The notes under the pieces: generated by a model | What the model was told of the DNA's origin: nothing | The model's input: only the letters and a program-made list of their open reading frames with translations | The model's database searches: none | Translations under genes and position numbers: made by a program | In this document: positions 26,450-35,841 of the stretch, in pieces | How positions within the stretch are numbered: position 1 is the first letter of the stretch | Layout: each line of letters starts with the position of its first letter | Assembly (NCBI RefSeq): GCF_027925525.1 | Contig: NZ_BSDJ01000012.1 | Span: forward strand, 62,001-126,000 | DNA length: 64,000 nt | Direction of reading: 5' to 3' | Origin: Paenibacillus tyrphae | GTDB taxonomy: Bacteria; Bacillota; Bacilli; Paenibacillales; NBRC-103111

Positions 26450-27697
26450 TTACGTGCCGGAATACGAATGCAAGCCGGCGATCACCAGGTTTACGCCGAT
26501 GAGCGTAAACATGACGACGAGAAACCCGATCACGGACAGCCAGGCGGATTTTTTGCCCTGCCAGCCGCGGGAAAGACGAAGATGCAGGTACACCGCATAA
26601 AACAACCAGACAATCAGCGCCCATACTTCCTTCGGGTCCCAACCCCAGAAACGTCCCCATGCTTCATGCGCCCAAATCATTGCAAAGATGAGTGCTCCGA
26701 GCGTGAAGATCGGGTAGCCGATGGCAATCGCCCGGTAGCCGATCTCATCGACATCCTCCGAGTCAATCCCTCGCATCGCAGGCTGAAGCGCCCGGCCTAA
26801 CGGCTTGCGGATCACAAGACGAACCAGCGCGTACAGCAAGGTGCCCAGAAGGACCGACCAAATGACCGTATTGAACTTCCGCCCGGCATTCGCCCCCTCC
26901 ATCCAGGACGGAGCTTCGAACAGCGGCTCGGTCATCCCGAGAAAGGGCTTCATTTCCAACTGCTCGCTCTGATACGGTTTCACGATCGGCGGCAGTACAT
27001 ACTCGACATTTTGCTTCACGACTTGCTCGACATTATTGATATCGGTCATCTTGACGTCGCTGACGAACGTCGCTTTATACCCTGCTGCATTAAAGCCGAA
27101 GATGGCAACGACAAACGAGATAATCATGAGCAGGGTGAAAATGGTAAATTCGACGCCGCGCTGCTCCCTGCGGTCCGCTTTGGACGTTCCGCCGAAGTTG
27201 ACGTTCTGGAGCAGATACATCAAGCCTGCGGCAAACCCGACGGCGAAGAACGCTTCGCCGAGCGCCGCGGTCGTCACGTGGATTTTGAGCCAGTAGCTTT
27301 GCAGCGCCGGAATAAGCGGCTGCACTTCGCGCGGAAACACCGAAGCGTATGCGATGATGATGATCGATACGGGCATCGCGAATACGCCGAGTGCAGGCGT
27401 ACGATAAATCAAGTAGACGACGATAAACGCGAACACGATCATCATCCCGAGGAACGTCATGAACTCGTACATGTTGCTCGTCGGAATATGCCCGCCTTCC
27501 GCCCAGCGGGTAAAGAAAAACGTCACGTGACACAAAAATCCGATCACGGTCAGAATGAAGCCGATGAAGCCCCACCGCTTGGCGAACCCTTCGGGGTCCG
27601 CCTCCTGAACCGATTTTTTCCCGGTAACGGCTATGACGAAGCCGAGCAGTGCCAGGGCGTACACGATAAAAGCAATCAGCAAAAACGTGCTGCTCAC
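26450..27697 (-). CDS. resC: Cytochrome c synthesis membrane protein ResC (CcsA type)
   Basis: 415-residue polytopic protein. The tryptophan-rich WGWDPKEVW motif identifies the heme-handling CcsA/CcmC/CcmF family. With ResB it forms the System II cytochrome c synthase that delivers and ligates heme outside the membrane. Its GTG start overlaps the resB stop (GTGA), showing translational coupling. Confidence 0.95.
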   Translation of the reverse strand: MSSTFLLIAFIVYALALLGFVIAVTGKKSVQEADPEGFAKRWGFIGFILTVIGFLCHVTFFFTRWAEGGHIPTSNMYEFMTFLGMMIVFAFIVVYLIYRTPALGVFAMPVSIIIIAYASVFPREVQPLIPALQSYWLKIHVTTAALGEAFFAVGFAAGLMYLLQNVNFGGTSKADRREQRGVEFTIFTLLMIISFVVAIFGFNAAGYKATFVSDVKMTDINNVEQVVKQNVEYVLPPIVKPYQSEQLEMKPFLGMTEPLFEAPSWMEGANAGRKFNTVIWSVLLGTLLYALVRLVIRKPLGRALQPAMRGIDSEDVDEIGYRAIAIGYPIFTLGALIFAMIWAHEAWGRFWGWDPKEVWALIVWLFYAVYLHLRLSRGWQGKKSAWLSVIGFLVVMFTLIGVNLVIAGLHSYSGT

Positions 27698-29373
27698 GTT
27701 TCAATCACCTTTCTTTCCAGCGTCTTCGGATCGATGTCGATTCCCGTTTTTATCAAGACCTGGGCCACTTCCTTCCGGATACCGTACCAGTTCTTGTTCG
27801 TATGAGCGCCGAGCGCAAGCTGTCCGTTATCGATGCGAAGCCAGATCCGGCGATGGTGCCAATAAAAGCCCATGATCAAGCCGATCATCGAAATGGCTGC
27901 GCCGACCCAGATATACGGCATGGCCCGGTCGACCCGGATATTCAAGTAACTGACATACTCCGAAATGGCTACGTCGGCCATCGAACCAACGGACAGCTCC
28001 AGCTTGGCGCCAAGCGCTCCGTTGATTTCGTCTTGACGGAAATTGACTTTATCCACCTGACGCGGGAAGTACATATAAGGCTCCCCTTCCGGCTTCAAGC
28101 CCGGTCCCAAAATGGCGAATACGAACGCCGGAGCTTTCGGTTCATTGGACTTGGTCAGCGGCACACCTTTGTCGTCCAAAGCAAATTCGGGGAAATACGC
28201 CTTCAGCTTCAATTGGTAAGGACCTGCGCTGTACGATTCCGCAGGCTTGTTCATCGGCAGCTCGAAGCTTCCGTACGTCTCGCCGGTTTGTTTGTTTTTA
28301 AGCGTCGGTTTCACAGATATGAGCGTCGGAGACGGCTTGAAATCGAATTGATAAGCGAGAAGCCCTTTGTACTCCAACGGCTTGTTCACGACAATATCCT
28401 GGCGGTGTACTTCTTCAAGCACCGGCTCCTTCGCCGGATCGTCGCAGTCCGCCTTGCACTGGTAGAGCACCGCTTTCGTTTCGAATACCTTCGGGACGTC
28501 CTGTCCTTTGGATCGGAAGCTCTCCGACATCTCTTCCGGCTTGTAAAACTCCAACGTAAACTTCTCGTTCTTCAAATAATATGAAGTCTCGGGAATTTTG
28601 ACAAGCTTACCTTCCGGAAAAGCGATATGCTGATCCATATGCCACCCCGGAATGCTGCGCATCAATACGGCGCCCAGAAAAATAATCAACCCGATATGAT
28701 TGATATAAGGTCCCCAGCGGCTGAAGCGGTTTTTCTCCGCCAGCAGCGCCGTGCCGTCCATATGTACGCGGTAGCGCTGCTTGCGGAGTACTTCCGCCGC
28801 CTGATCCGTCCAAGCTTCCGGTGTCTGTACCGAGCCCTCGGCAGCGGATGGAAGCGGTCCGGTAAAAGTTACTTTTTGACGCGTGATAAAGCTTAAATGT
28901 TTGCGGATCTGCTGCTTGCTTAGCGCCCGGTACAAAGGCAGCACGCGGTCCAGACTGCAGACGACGAGCGACGTGCCGATCATGAACAGCAGTGTAATGA
29001 ACCACCAGGATTCGAACGTATGCGATAGCCCCAGCAAATAATAAATGTATCCGATCGTTCCGTACGTTTCTTTATAATACACCGCAGGATCGATGTTCAG
29101 AAACGTATTTTCCTGCGGATATACGGTCCCCAGAATCGAGCCCAGCAGGGTAATCGCTATGAGATAAACGGCGATTTTGACAGACGAGAAAAAATTCCAC
29201 ACCCGGTCCAGCACGCCGGGATTGGCACGCTGGGATCGCCGGGCGACCCCGTCGTACCGCATCTCAAGCGGCTCGCTGCCGCCTTCGTCCGAAAGCGGCT
29301 TGCCACAGGACTCGCACAGCAGGGTGCCGACATGATTCTGGTGTCCGCATTCGCATTTCGTGTTTTGAATCAT
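27694..29373 (-). CDS. resB: Cytochrome c biogenesis protein ResB
   Basis: 559 residues. An N-terminal zinc ribbon (C7-x-C9...C20-x2-C23) precedes the membrane region, then a large extracytoplasmic domain (about 260-500) and a last transmembrane segment near 510. System II cytochrome c synthase partner of ResC. The ATG at 29373 has a GGTGGA site 7-10 bases upstream; it sits inside the resA end, whose stop it overlaps closely. Confidence 0.93.
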   Translation of the reverse strand: MIQNTKCECGHQNHVGTLLCESCGKPLSDEGGSEPLEMRYDGVARRSQRANPGVLDRVWNFFSSVKIAVYLIAITLLGSILGTVYPQENTFLNIDPAVYYKETYGTIGYIYYLLGLSHTFESWWFITLLFMIGTSLVVCSLDRVLPLYRALSKQQIRKHLSFITRQKVTFTGPLPSAAEGSVQTPEAWTDQAAEVLRKQRYRVHMDGTALLAEKNRFSRWGPYINHIGLIIFLGAVLMRSIPGWHMDQHIAFPEGKLVKIPETSYYLKNEKFTLEFYKPEEMSESFRSKGQDVPKVFETKAVLYQCKADCDDPAKEPVLEEVHRQDIVVNKPLEYKGLLAYQFDFKPSPTLISVKPTLKNKQTGETYGSFELPMNKPAESYSAGPYQLKLKAYFPEFALDDKGVPLTKSNEPKAPAFVFAILGPGLKPEGEPYMYFPRQVDKVNFRQDEINGALGAKLELSVGSMADVAISEYVSYLNIRVDRAMPYIWVGAAISMIGLIMGFYWHHRRIWLRIDNGQLALGAHTNKNWYGIRKEVAQVLIKTGIDIDPKTLERKVIET

Positions 29374-29375
29374 GC

Positions 29376-29915
29376 CTACTTCCACCCTTGCTTCTGCGTT
29401 AATAGCGATGTGATGGTTTTCTCAATGTATGCCTCATCCATTTCGCCGATCCGGATGACGTCGACCTTCCCTTCCGGGCCGACGAAGAACGTGGTCGGAT
29501 ACTGGGAAACGCCGTAACGCTTGCGGGTTTCTTCGTTCTTGTCGAGCAAAATCGGGAACGTAACCTTATATTGGCTGACGAAGTTTTCGACGGCGACTCT
29601 GGGCTCGTCCAGATTGAGGCCGAGAATCTCGACATTTTTATCCGCCCACTTGGCGCGCTGTCTTTCGAGCGCCGGCATCTCGTTGCGGCAGGGCTCGCAG
29701 AACGTTCCCCAGAAGTTGACGACGACGACTTTGCCGCGGTAATCGGATAGCTTGCGGGTGGTGCCGTCCAGGCCGAGCAGCTTAAAATCCGGCGCCTCCG
29801 AGCCTTGCGTCGGTTTCTTGTCGCTTCCGAACAGATTGCTCGCGAGCGTAAGCGCGCCGATAACGATAATGACGGCAAAAATGGAAATTTGGACCCATCG
29901 TCTATGCTTTCCCAT
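29376..29915 (-). CDS. resA: Thiol-disulfide oxidoreductase ResA
   Basis: 179 residues. A single N-terminal transmembrane anchor (about 9-27) is followed by a thioredoxin-fold domain with CEPC (C73, C76), the ResA-type active site. It reduces apocytochrome c cysteines before heme attachment. First gene of resABCDE. Confidence 0.96.
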   Translation of the reverse strand: MGKHRRWVQISIFAVIIVIGALTLASNLFGSDKKPTQGSEAPDFKLLGLDGTTRKLSDYRGKVVVVNFWGTFCEPCRNEMPALERQRAKWADKNVEILGLNLDEPRVAVENFVSQYKVTFPILLDKNEETRKRYGVSQYPTTFFVGPEGKVDVIRIGEMDEAYIEKTITSLLTQKQGWK

Positions 29916-29988
29916 ATTCTCACACCTTTAAAACGAGAGTTGACTGACAAATATCACATTTCCATTATATCGAAAATGGTCCATGTAA

Positions 29989-30750
29989 TTATTCGCCTTT
30001 TTGAACTTTATGTGACTTGCTTTCTCCCGCTTTAAGCGCTTCCTGGCGAAGCTCGTTGACCTCCTGCGGGGTCAGATGGCGAAACTTGCCCCGTGGGATA
30101 CCGGATAGCTGAAGCGGCCCGAATTGAATCCGTTTCAGTTTAATGACCGGATGATGAATCGCATCGAACATCCGCCGCACCTGCCGGTTGCGTCCTTCGT
30201 AAATCGTAATTTTCACGACAGCTTCATTGGTTTCCGGACGGACGTCCTGGTATTCCACCTCGGCGGGCGCGGTCATCCCGTCCTCCAGCTCAATCCCGTT
30301 CTTCAGCTTGTCCAGCAAGCTGCCATGAGGCACACCTTTGACCGTGGCCAAATAGGTGCGCGGCACGTGATGCTTCGGGTGCGTCAGCAAATGGGCGAAT
30401 TCGCCGTCATTGGTGAGCAGCAGCAAGCCTTCCGTATCGTAATCGAGCCTGCCGATCGGGTATATGCGCTGCTTGATGTTTTTGAAAAACTCCGTTACCG
30501 TTTTGCGTCCTTCGGGATCTTGAGCGCTTGTGATGACGCCTTTCGGCTTATTAAAGATCACATACACTTTGGATTGCCGGCGGATCGGCTTGCCGTCGAC
30601 TTTAATAAAATCCTGGGAAGGGTCAACCTTCACCCCCAGGGTTGTTACTACTTTGTCATTGACTTCCACACGTCCTGCGGTTATCAATTCTTCACACTTA
30701 CGGCGGGAGGCCACACCCGCTTCGGCCAACACTTTTTGCAATCTATCCAT
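29989..30750 (-). CDS. rluB: 23S rRNA pseudouridine synthase RluB
   Basis: 253 residues. An N-terminal S4 domain (LQKVLAEAGVASRR) and a pseudouridine synthase domain with GRLDYDTEGLL carrying the catalytic Asp. Probably modifies 23S rRNA near position 2605 by homology with RluB. The ATG at 30750 is 9 bases after GAGGTG. It precedes resA as in B. subtilis. Confidence 0.93.
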   Translation of the reverse strand: MDRLQKVLAEAGVASRRKCEELITAGRVEVNDKVVTTLGVKVDPSQDFIKVDGKPIRRQSKVYVIFNKPKGVITSAQDPEGRKTVTEFFKNIKQRIYPIGRLDYDTEGLLLLTNDGEFAHLLTHPKHHVPRTYLATVKGVPHGSLLDKLKNGIELEDGMTAPAEVEYQDVRPETNEAVVKITIYEGRNRQVRRMFDAIHHPVIKLKRIQFGPLQLSGIPRGKFRHLTPQEVNELRQEALKAGESKSHKVQKGE

Positions 30751-30768
30751 CTGTGGATTCACCTCAAA

Positions 30769-31110
30769 CTAATGATACCTATCCTCGGGTGAAATCACAA
30801 GTTGCGCCCACGGAAAATCGCCGCCCGGGCACGTAATCGAATGCGGAAAAATGTCGTCGGGCTGAAAACCGTACGTTTCCGCCAGCCGGAGGATCAGTTT
30901 ATTCATCAAAAACAGCTGTTCTTTCTCTGCGGGAGTGCGGACGGTGCGCGGTCCGGAGAAGTCCCCTTCGAGACACAGGTGGATGTAAAGCGGATCGGTT
31001 TGCTCGGAAGAAGGGATGATGTCGCCGTTTTTGGCGATGAAATAATCATACCCTTTTCCGTTAATGGAGGAACAGGCAGAATGGTGGATGACAATGCCGT
31101 AATACTGCAT
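30769..31110 (-). CDS. Amidase/peptidoglycan-recognition-like protein
   Basis: 113 residues. IVIHHSA near the N-terminus, YDYFIAKNGDI, CLEGDFSG and HSITCPGGDFPW recall the Amidase_2/PGRP fold that cuts N-acetylmuramoyl-L-alanine. The spacing between the last His and Cys is shorter than usual, so zinc binding and activity are uncertain. No signal peptide is seen. The ATG at 31110 has GAGGTG 6 bases upstream. It lies between spmB and rluB, suggesting a spore-wall-related role. Confidence 0.65.
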   Translation of the reverse strand: MQYYGIVIHHSACSSINGKGYDYFIAKNGDIIPSSEQTDPLYIHLCLEGDFSGPRTVRTPAEKEQLFLMNKLILRLAETYGFQPDDIFPHSITCPGGDFPWAQLVISPEDRYH

Positions 31111-31248
31111 GCGGTTCACCTCGTTAAGGCTGGACTGCTCACAGTATATGTGCGGAGAGGATGGGGGGTGATGCGGGGCTCGGCGAATAAGCCGGAGCGG
31201 GCGGATGACGGGTCCGCTCGCTTGCGGCCTGCGATTCACCTGCTGCGT

Positions 31249-31782
31249 TCAGGCAAATACCAACGAGCAGATCGCAATCGAAGCGATAAATCCGACGGCG
31301 TCGGAAATAAGGCCGACCTTGAGGGCGTAGCCGGCCTTGCGGATGCCGATGGCGCCGAAATAAACCGTGATGACGTACAGCGTCGTATCCGTGCTTCCTT
31401 GAATCGTGGAAGCGATCCGTCCAATCATCGAATCGGGGCCGAACTCGGAGATCAGGTCTGTCGTAAAGGCAAGCGAGCCGGCGCCCGTAATCGGGCGTAA
31501 AAAAGCGAGCGGAATAATATCGCCCGGAATGCCAAGCCGCTCGCAAATCGGCTTCAGCCAGCCGATCATCAAATCCATCGCCCCGGATGCGCGGAACACG
31601 CTGATCGCCACCATCATACCGACCAGATGCGGTATAATCCGGATCGTCGTATCGAAGCCTTCTTTAGCCCCTTCCACAAACGATTCGTAGACGGGAACTT
31701 TCCGATAAGCGGCATAAAGAGGAATGAAGACGATCACGACAGGGATGGCCCATGCCGATATCCAATTGACCAAGTTATACAC
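31249..31782 (-). CDS. spmB: Spore maturation protein SpmB
   Basis: 177-residue polytopic membrane protein with the nucleoside-recognition (Gate) region RASGAMDLMIG. With SpmA it is required in B. subtilis for spore core dehydration and heat resistance. GTG start at 31782 behind AAAGGA, 6 bases after the spmA stop. Confidence 0.94.
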   Translation of the reverse strand: MYNLVNWISAWAIPVVIVFIPLYAAYRKVPVYESFVEGAKEGFDTTIRIIPHLVGMMVAISVFRASGAMDLMIGWLKPICERLGIPGDIIPLAFLRPITGAGSLAFTTDLISEFGPDSMIGRIASTIQGSTDTTLYVITVYFGAIGIRKAGYALKVGLISDAVGFIASIAICSLVFA

Positions 31783-31788
31783 GCGGGT

Positions 31789-32388
31789 TCATCCTTTCCC
31801 CTGTCCGGGCGGCGTTGATCGCTTGCGGTACCACCGGTCAACCATGATGGCCGCCAAGGTCGAGATAAAGGTCGCCAGCAGCGTCGTACCGACAATTTCG
31901 GCCGGATTCGCCGAATTGTAATTCATTCGAATGGCGATCAGCGTTGTCGGAATCAGGGTGATACTGGCCGTATTGAGCGCAAGGAGCGTGCACATGGCGG
32001 GGCTCGCTATGTCTTTATGCTTGTTCAGGAGCTGCAGCTCCTGCATCGCTTTAATGCCCATCGGCGTGGCGGCATTGCCCAGTCCCAGGATGTTGGCGCT
32101 CATGTTCGACATAATGTATCCGAGCGCCGGATGATTTTTGGGCACGCTGGGGAAGAGCGCGCGCACGATTGGCGAGAGCAATTTCGCCAGCTTCTGCAGC
32201 AAGCCCGCGTCCTCGGCGATCCGCATGATGCCGAGCCAGAACACCATAATGCTGATGAGCCCGAAACAGACCGTCACTCCGCTCTTGGCGCCGTCAAATA
32301 CCGCCTCCGTGACCAATTCGATTCTGCCCTGAAAAGCAGCGACGACAAACCCCGCAACAATGAAAAACAACCATATCCAGTTGACCAT
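31789..32388 (-). CDS. spmA: Spore maturation protein SpmA
   Basis: 199-residue membrane protein. SANILGLGNAATPMGIKAM is the characteristic family segment. It forms an operon with dacB upstream (18 bases) and spmB downstream, as in B. subtilis, under the sigma-E promoter before dacB. Confidence 0.95.
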   Translation of the reverse strand: MVNWIWLFFIVAGFVVAAFQGRIELVTEAVFDGAKSGVTVCFGLISIMVFWLGIMRIAEDAGLLQKLAKLLSPIVRALFPSVPKNHPALGYIMSNMSANILGLGNAATPMGIKAMQELQLLNKHKDIASPAMCTLLALNTASITLIPTTLIAIRMNYNSANPAEIVGTTLLATFISTLAAIMVDRWYRKRSTPPGQGKG

Positions 32389-32406
32389 GCCCGCCGCTCC
32401 TTCCGC

Positions 32407-33579
32407 TTAATCCGCTTGCCCGGTAAACAGTACCCGGGTCAGCTCGGTCAAGATGTAGAGCCATTTGCGCGAACTGCCGCCGCCAAGCTTTTCCGTATCC
32501 GCGAACGAATAGGCGGACCGTTCTTTCTGCTCCAGCCGGGGGCTATCCTTGGCAACCAAAGGGACCGAGCCGACCGGCTTACCGTCCAGCAGAAACTGCA
32601 GCCGACCGGCTTCCCCGAGCCGACTCTCGACGGAAGCCGCATCGTATAAAATCGGCTGACGCGCCAGTCTCCCGCGTTCCGCCTGTTCCGCCGGATACGA
32701 AAACGATGCCCCGGCGACAAGCCCGGTCCCGTCAATCGCCTCCCCCTTCTGGACCAAAGAAAGCAGGGGATAATGCTTGAAGCCGAAGTCGAGCAGCCGA
32801 GAGTGGTCGATCCAATCATCGGGATCGTTCAAAGTCACGACAGCGAGCTGCTGCCCGCCGCGGGTCGCCGAAGAGACCAGGCACCGCTTGGCCAGCTTCG
32901 TATAGCCGGTTTTTACCCCATCCGCCCCCTCGTAGAGCGATAGCATTTTATTTTTATTGACCCAGCTGTAATCCCAGGATTCGTTCGGATTTGGCACCTT
33001 CTTTACCTTTGTTTTCACAATCTCCCGAAACACAGGGTTTTTGAGCGCATAAGCGGTCAGCTTGGCCATATCGTTCGCAGTCGAATAATGCCCTTGCTCG
33101 TCCAGGCCGGAAGGATTTTTAAAGCTGGAATTCGTCATCCCGACGATCTTCGCCTTCTCGTTCATCAAGAAGACGAAGCCTTCCTTGCTGCCGCCCACAT
33201 GCTCGGCGATCGTAACCGCCGCATCATTCCCGGAACGGAGCATCAAACCGTACAGCAAATCTTTGAGATTCATTTCCTCGTTCAGCTTCAGGTAAATCGA
33301 CGACCCTTCTTTGCCGAAAGCGTTCTTGCTCACTTTCGCCCGATCAGTCAAACGCCCATGCTCAATCGCGACAATCGCCGTCATGATTTTGGTCAGGCTG
33401 GCGATGCGCATCGGTGTGTCTCCCCTGGAGCTGTAAAGCAGCCGACCGGAAGCGACGTCGATCAATGCCGCAGCCGCCGCGCCGGTCGATACGCCCGGAG
33501 CGGCGCTGACTCCCGCCGGCGGAAGCGCGCCCATATAAACCAACAGCAAAGTGAGCAAAAGCAAACATCCTTTTCTCAT
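32407..33579 (-). CDS. dacB: D-alanyl-D-alanine carboxypeptidase DacB (sporulation PBP5*)
   Basis: 390 residues with a signal peptide (1-26). The penicillin-binding motifs are S61-LT-K64, S116-G-N and K223-T-G. It trims D-Ala from cortex peptidoglycan in the mother cell, controlling cross-linking. The start at 33579 has GGGAGGA about 5 bases upstream; a longer frame to 33762 has no support. First gene of dacB-spmA-spmB. Confidence 0.94.
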   Translation of the reverse strand: MRKGCLLLLTLLLVYMGALPPAGVSAAPGVSTGAAAAALIDVASGRLLYSSRGDTPMRIASLTKIMTAIVAIEHGRLTDRAKVSKNAFGKEGSSIYLKLNEEMNLKDLLYGLMLRSGNDAAVTIAEHVGGSKEGFVFLMNEKAKIVGMTNSSFKNPSGLDEQGHYSTANDMAKLTAYALKNPVFREIVKTKVKKVPNPNESWDYSWVNKNKMLSLYEGADGVKTGYTKLAKRCLVSSATRGGQQLAVVTLNDPDDWIDHSRLLDFGFKHYPLLSLVQKGEAIDGTGLVAGASFSYPAEQAERGRLARQPILYDAASVESRLGEAGRLQFLLDGKPVGSVPLVAKDSPRLEQKERSAYSFADTEKLGGGSSRKWLYILTELTRVLFTGQAD

Positions 33580-33652
33580 CTTTATCCTCCCACACGCCAT
33601 CCTACAGGAAAGGCCGACTAGTCTCGATCGGACAACTCCATGTCTTTGTACA

Positions 33653-33680
33653 AGTATATGCTTGTCACTCAAGGTTATGA
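33653..33680 (-). promoter_or_regulatory. Sigma-E promoter of dacB-spmA-spmB
   Basis: The minus strand has TCATAAC (33674-33680), a 13-base spacer and CATATACT (33653-33660), matching the sigma-E -10 CATACAHT in 7 of 8 positions. Sigma-E control is known for dacB. Confidence 0.65.
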
Positions 33681-33730
33681 ACGGCCCATGACAAGCCGCA
33701 CTTTGAAGCATATAGGAAAATAATCCAAAC

Positions 33731-33773
33731 AAAAAAAACCTTGCGTCTGCGGGCATCCCCACAAACTACAAGG
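33731..33773 (-). terminator. Terminator of the SRAP gene
   Basis: CCTTG/CAAGG outer pairing and an inner 9-bp GTTTGTGGG/CCCGCAGAC stem (with G-U pairs), followed by eight T on the minus strand. The first stem bases fall inside the end of the SRAP gene. Confidence 0.85.
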
Positions 33774-34443
33774 CTAAAGGCTCTATGCAATCGGGCTCAT
33801 TATAGGAAACGCGGCCGACCTTCGGATCGACCTCGTAATACCTCATCCGCTCGGCAGGATACGGCTGCAAAACAGGCAGCAGTTCCCTTTCGTCCTGCAC
33901 GGTCCGGTTCAGCCACAAGCTTTCTTGCTCTCGCGGCAAAATGACGGGCATCCGCTCGTGGACCTCGGCTACCAGTTCGTTCGCGGCTGTCGTAAGGATT
34001 GTGCAAGTGTGCAGCTTCGTTCCGTCCTCTGCCAGCCAAGTGTCATATAGTGCAGCCATGCCGAACAATCCTCCGTCTGCCAGCATGAAACGGACCGGTT
34101 GCTTCCGCGAGCCGATCCGTTTCCATTCGTAAAAGCCGCCGGCCGGAATAAGGCAGCGCTTCCGCTTCAGCAGGCCGCGGAAGGCTGGCTTCTCGGCGGC
34201 GGTTTCGGCCCGTGCGTTCATCATGCGCGCGCCGGATTTGTCATCCTGTGCCCAGGAGGGGACCAGGCCCCAGCGAAGCTCGCCAAGCCGGTTTGCCCCG
34301 CCGTCTGCACCCCCGATAATCGCGGGAATCCATTGACCCGGCGCCGCATTATAGCGCGGCTGAAAAGGCACCGGACGACGGTCCAGCATAAAATGCAGCA
34401 CCAGCTCTTCGAAACTGACGGTAACGGTATAGCGTCCGCACAT
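33766..34443 (-). CDS. SRAP protein (SOS response-associated peptidase, YedK/HMCES family)
   Basis: 225 residues. Met1-Cys2-Gly-Arg, NARAET, PAGGFYEWK and ERMPVIL are the conserved SRAP blocks. Cys2, exposed after Met removal, forms a covalent crosslink with abasic sites in single-stranded DNA, protecting forks. The ATG at 34443 directly encodes the needed MC start; upstream in-frame codons are excluded. It ends one base-frame after the HD-GYP gene and terminates immediately. Confidence 0.94.
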   Translation of the reverse strand: MCGRYTVTVSFEELVLHFMLDRRPVPFQPRYNAAPGQWIPAIIGGADGGANRLGELRWGLVPSWAQDDKSGARMMNARAETAAEKPAFRGLLKRKRCLIPAGGFYEWKRIGSRKQPVRFMLADGGLFGMAALYDTWLAEDGTKLHTCTILTTAANELVAEVHERMPVILPREQESLWLNRTVQDERELLPVLQPYPAERMRYYEVDPKVGRVSYNEPDCIEPLAL

Positions 34444-34460
34444 GCCGGAGCGTCCCCCTT

Positions 34461-35567
34461 TCAAGCTTGGTGCGCTTGAGATATATTATCCGCATGGTTA
34501 ATAAATACCGTCAGCTTCTCGGCCAAATCGATTTCGTAAGGCTGACTCAGCACTTGGCCATAAGCATCGATCAGCACCCGGACGACGGGACGCTGCGGCA
34601 CCGCAGGGTTAATATTAACGACAACCCCCTGCTCTCCCGTACTTAGCGTGACGGTCAAGCCGAGCGGATAGATGGCGACGTTATCCCGGAATATCGCAAC
34701 TTTACGCTGATCGTACAGCGTTCCGACGCCCGCAAACAGCACTTCCATCGCCTGATGCGGAAGCATCGCGAGCCGGTGCGGCCGGTGCGTCGTCATCGCG
34801 TCATAGCTGTCTGCGACGGCAATCCACTTGGCGTATTCGTGAATGTCTTTTCCCGTGATCCCTCTCGGGTATCCGCTGCCATTTTCCCGTTCGTGATGCT
34901 GAAAGGCGCAGTGGGCGGAAAGCAGGGGCATATTCGGCTCGTCCTTGAGCAAGCGGAAGCCGATCTCCGTATGCTTCTTCACCTCTTCGAATTCCTCCGC
35001 CGTGAGCGGTCCGGGCTTCTTAATAATGTCCAGATTGATCTTGGTCTTACCGATGTCATGCAGCAGCGCGCCCAGTCCTAGCGCCATCAGCTCGTCCTTG
35101 TTGTACCCGCTAACCATGCCGAGCATGGTCGTATAAATACAAACATTCAGCGAGTGCTGATACAAATAGTTGTTCAGAACGTTCATATTTAGCAGCATAA
35201 TGGCAGTACCCTGCTTTTCGCTCAGGTCGTCGATAATCATCTTCATGACATTGCCGAACGAACGTCCGAGCACGTGGTTTTTAGAAAATTTGGATCGGCT
35301 CTCGTTTTCCATGAAGCTGCGGAAATGAGTGCGGATTTCGGTTAGCGCTCTGATTCTTGTTTCATCTGCAAGCGGTTCCTCAATCTTAAGGTCCTCCGTC
35401 GCCTTATCGGCGATATATAGATAATCGATGCCGAGCCTCTCCAAACGCCCGAGTAATCCTCCCGTCAATTCCACTCCTTCATTCAGTAAAATGACGCCTT
35501 CTTCGTTATAAATGCACTTCCCGAGGCGCATACCCGGTTCGCACGATCTGGTGGGCAACAGCCGCAT
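34461..35567 (-). CDS. HD-GYP domain phosphodiesterase
   Basis: 368 residues. An N-terminal region of unknown type is followed by an HD-GYP domain (about 125-290): HSLNVC, LLHDIGK, HHERENGSGYPRG. HD-GYP proteins usually hydrolyse c-di-GMP to GMP. The GYP loop and metal ligands look intact. A C-terminal roughly 75-residue extension (after AMEVLFAG) is unassigned. The ATG at 35567 has AAAGAGG 9 bases upstream. Confidence 0.88.
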   Translation of the reverse strand: MRLLPTRSCEPGMRLGKCIYNEEGVILLNEGVELTGGLLGRLERLGIDYLYIADKATEDLKIEEPLADETRIRALTEIRTHFRSFMENESRSKFSKNHVLGRSFGNVMKMIIDDLSEKQGTAIMLLNMNVLNNYLYQHSLNVCIYTTMLGMVSGYNKDELMALGLGALLHDIGKTKINLDIIKKPGPLTAEEFEEVKKHTEIGFRLLKDEPNMPLLSAHCAFQHHERENGSGYPRGITGKDIHEYAKWIAVADSYDAMTTHRPHRLAMLPHQAMEVLFAGVGTLYDQRKVAIFRDNVAIYPLGLTVTLSTGEQGVVVNINPAVPQRPVVRVLIDAYGQVLSQPYEIDLAEKLTVFINHADNISQAHQA

Positions 35568-35674
35568 GAACGTATACCTCTTTCCCCATGTCTTCGGTCC
35601 TACGGTTACAAAATAACTATAGTGCAACTACAGGGAAAGAGCAATATGTCTCATGTTAATTAATCAAAGAACAG

Positions 35675-35708
35675 TAAAAAATATGTAAAGCTGCTCCTGA
35701 GAGCAGCT
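35675..35708 (-). terminator. Candidate terminator, minus strand
   Basis: AGCTGCTC-CTGA-GAGCAGCT (35689-35708) is a perfect 8-bp hairpin. The minus-strand tail TTTACATATTTTTT follows. It lies between gerW and the HD-GYP gene. Confidence 0.6.
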
Positions 35709-35794
35709 CGCCGAATGATACGATCTAACCTTTTTCATATCAATTATGTCTTTGTCTACAGGTTTATTATGACCAAAAAAGGGTCGGGTGAAAA

Positions 35795-35828
35795 GGAAGT
35801 GTTGCTGGAAAGCTAAGCAACTCTTTCC
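35795..35828 (-). terminator. Candidate terminator of gerW
   Basis: GTTGCT/AGCAAC and outer GGAA/TTCC pair just downstream of the gerW stop. The tail is a short TTTT run, so the signal is moderate. Confidence 0.45.
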
Positions 35829-35841
35829 AAACGCCTACAAA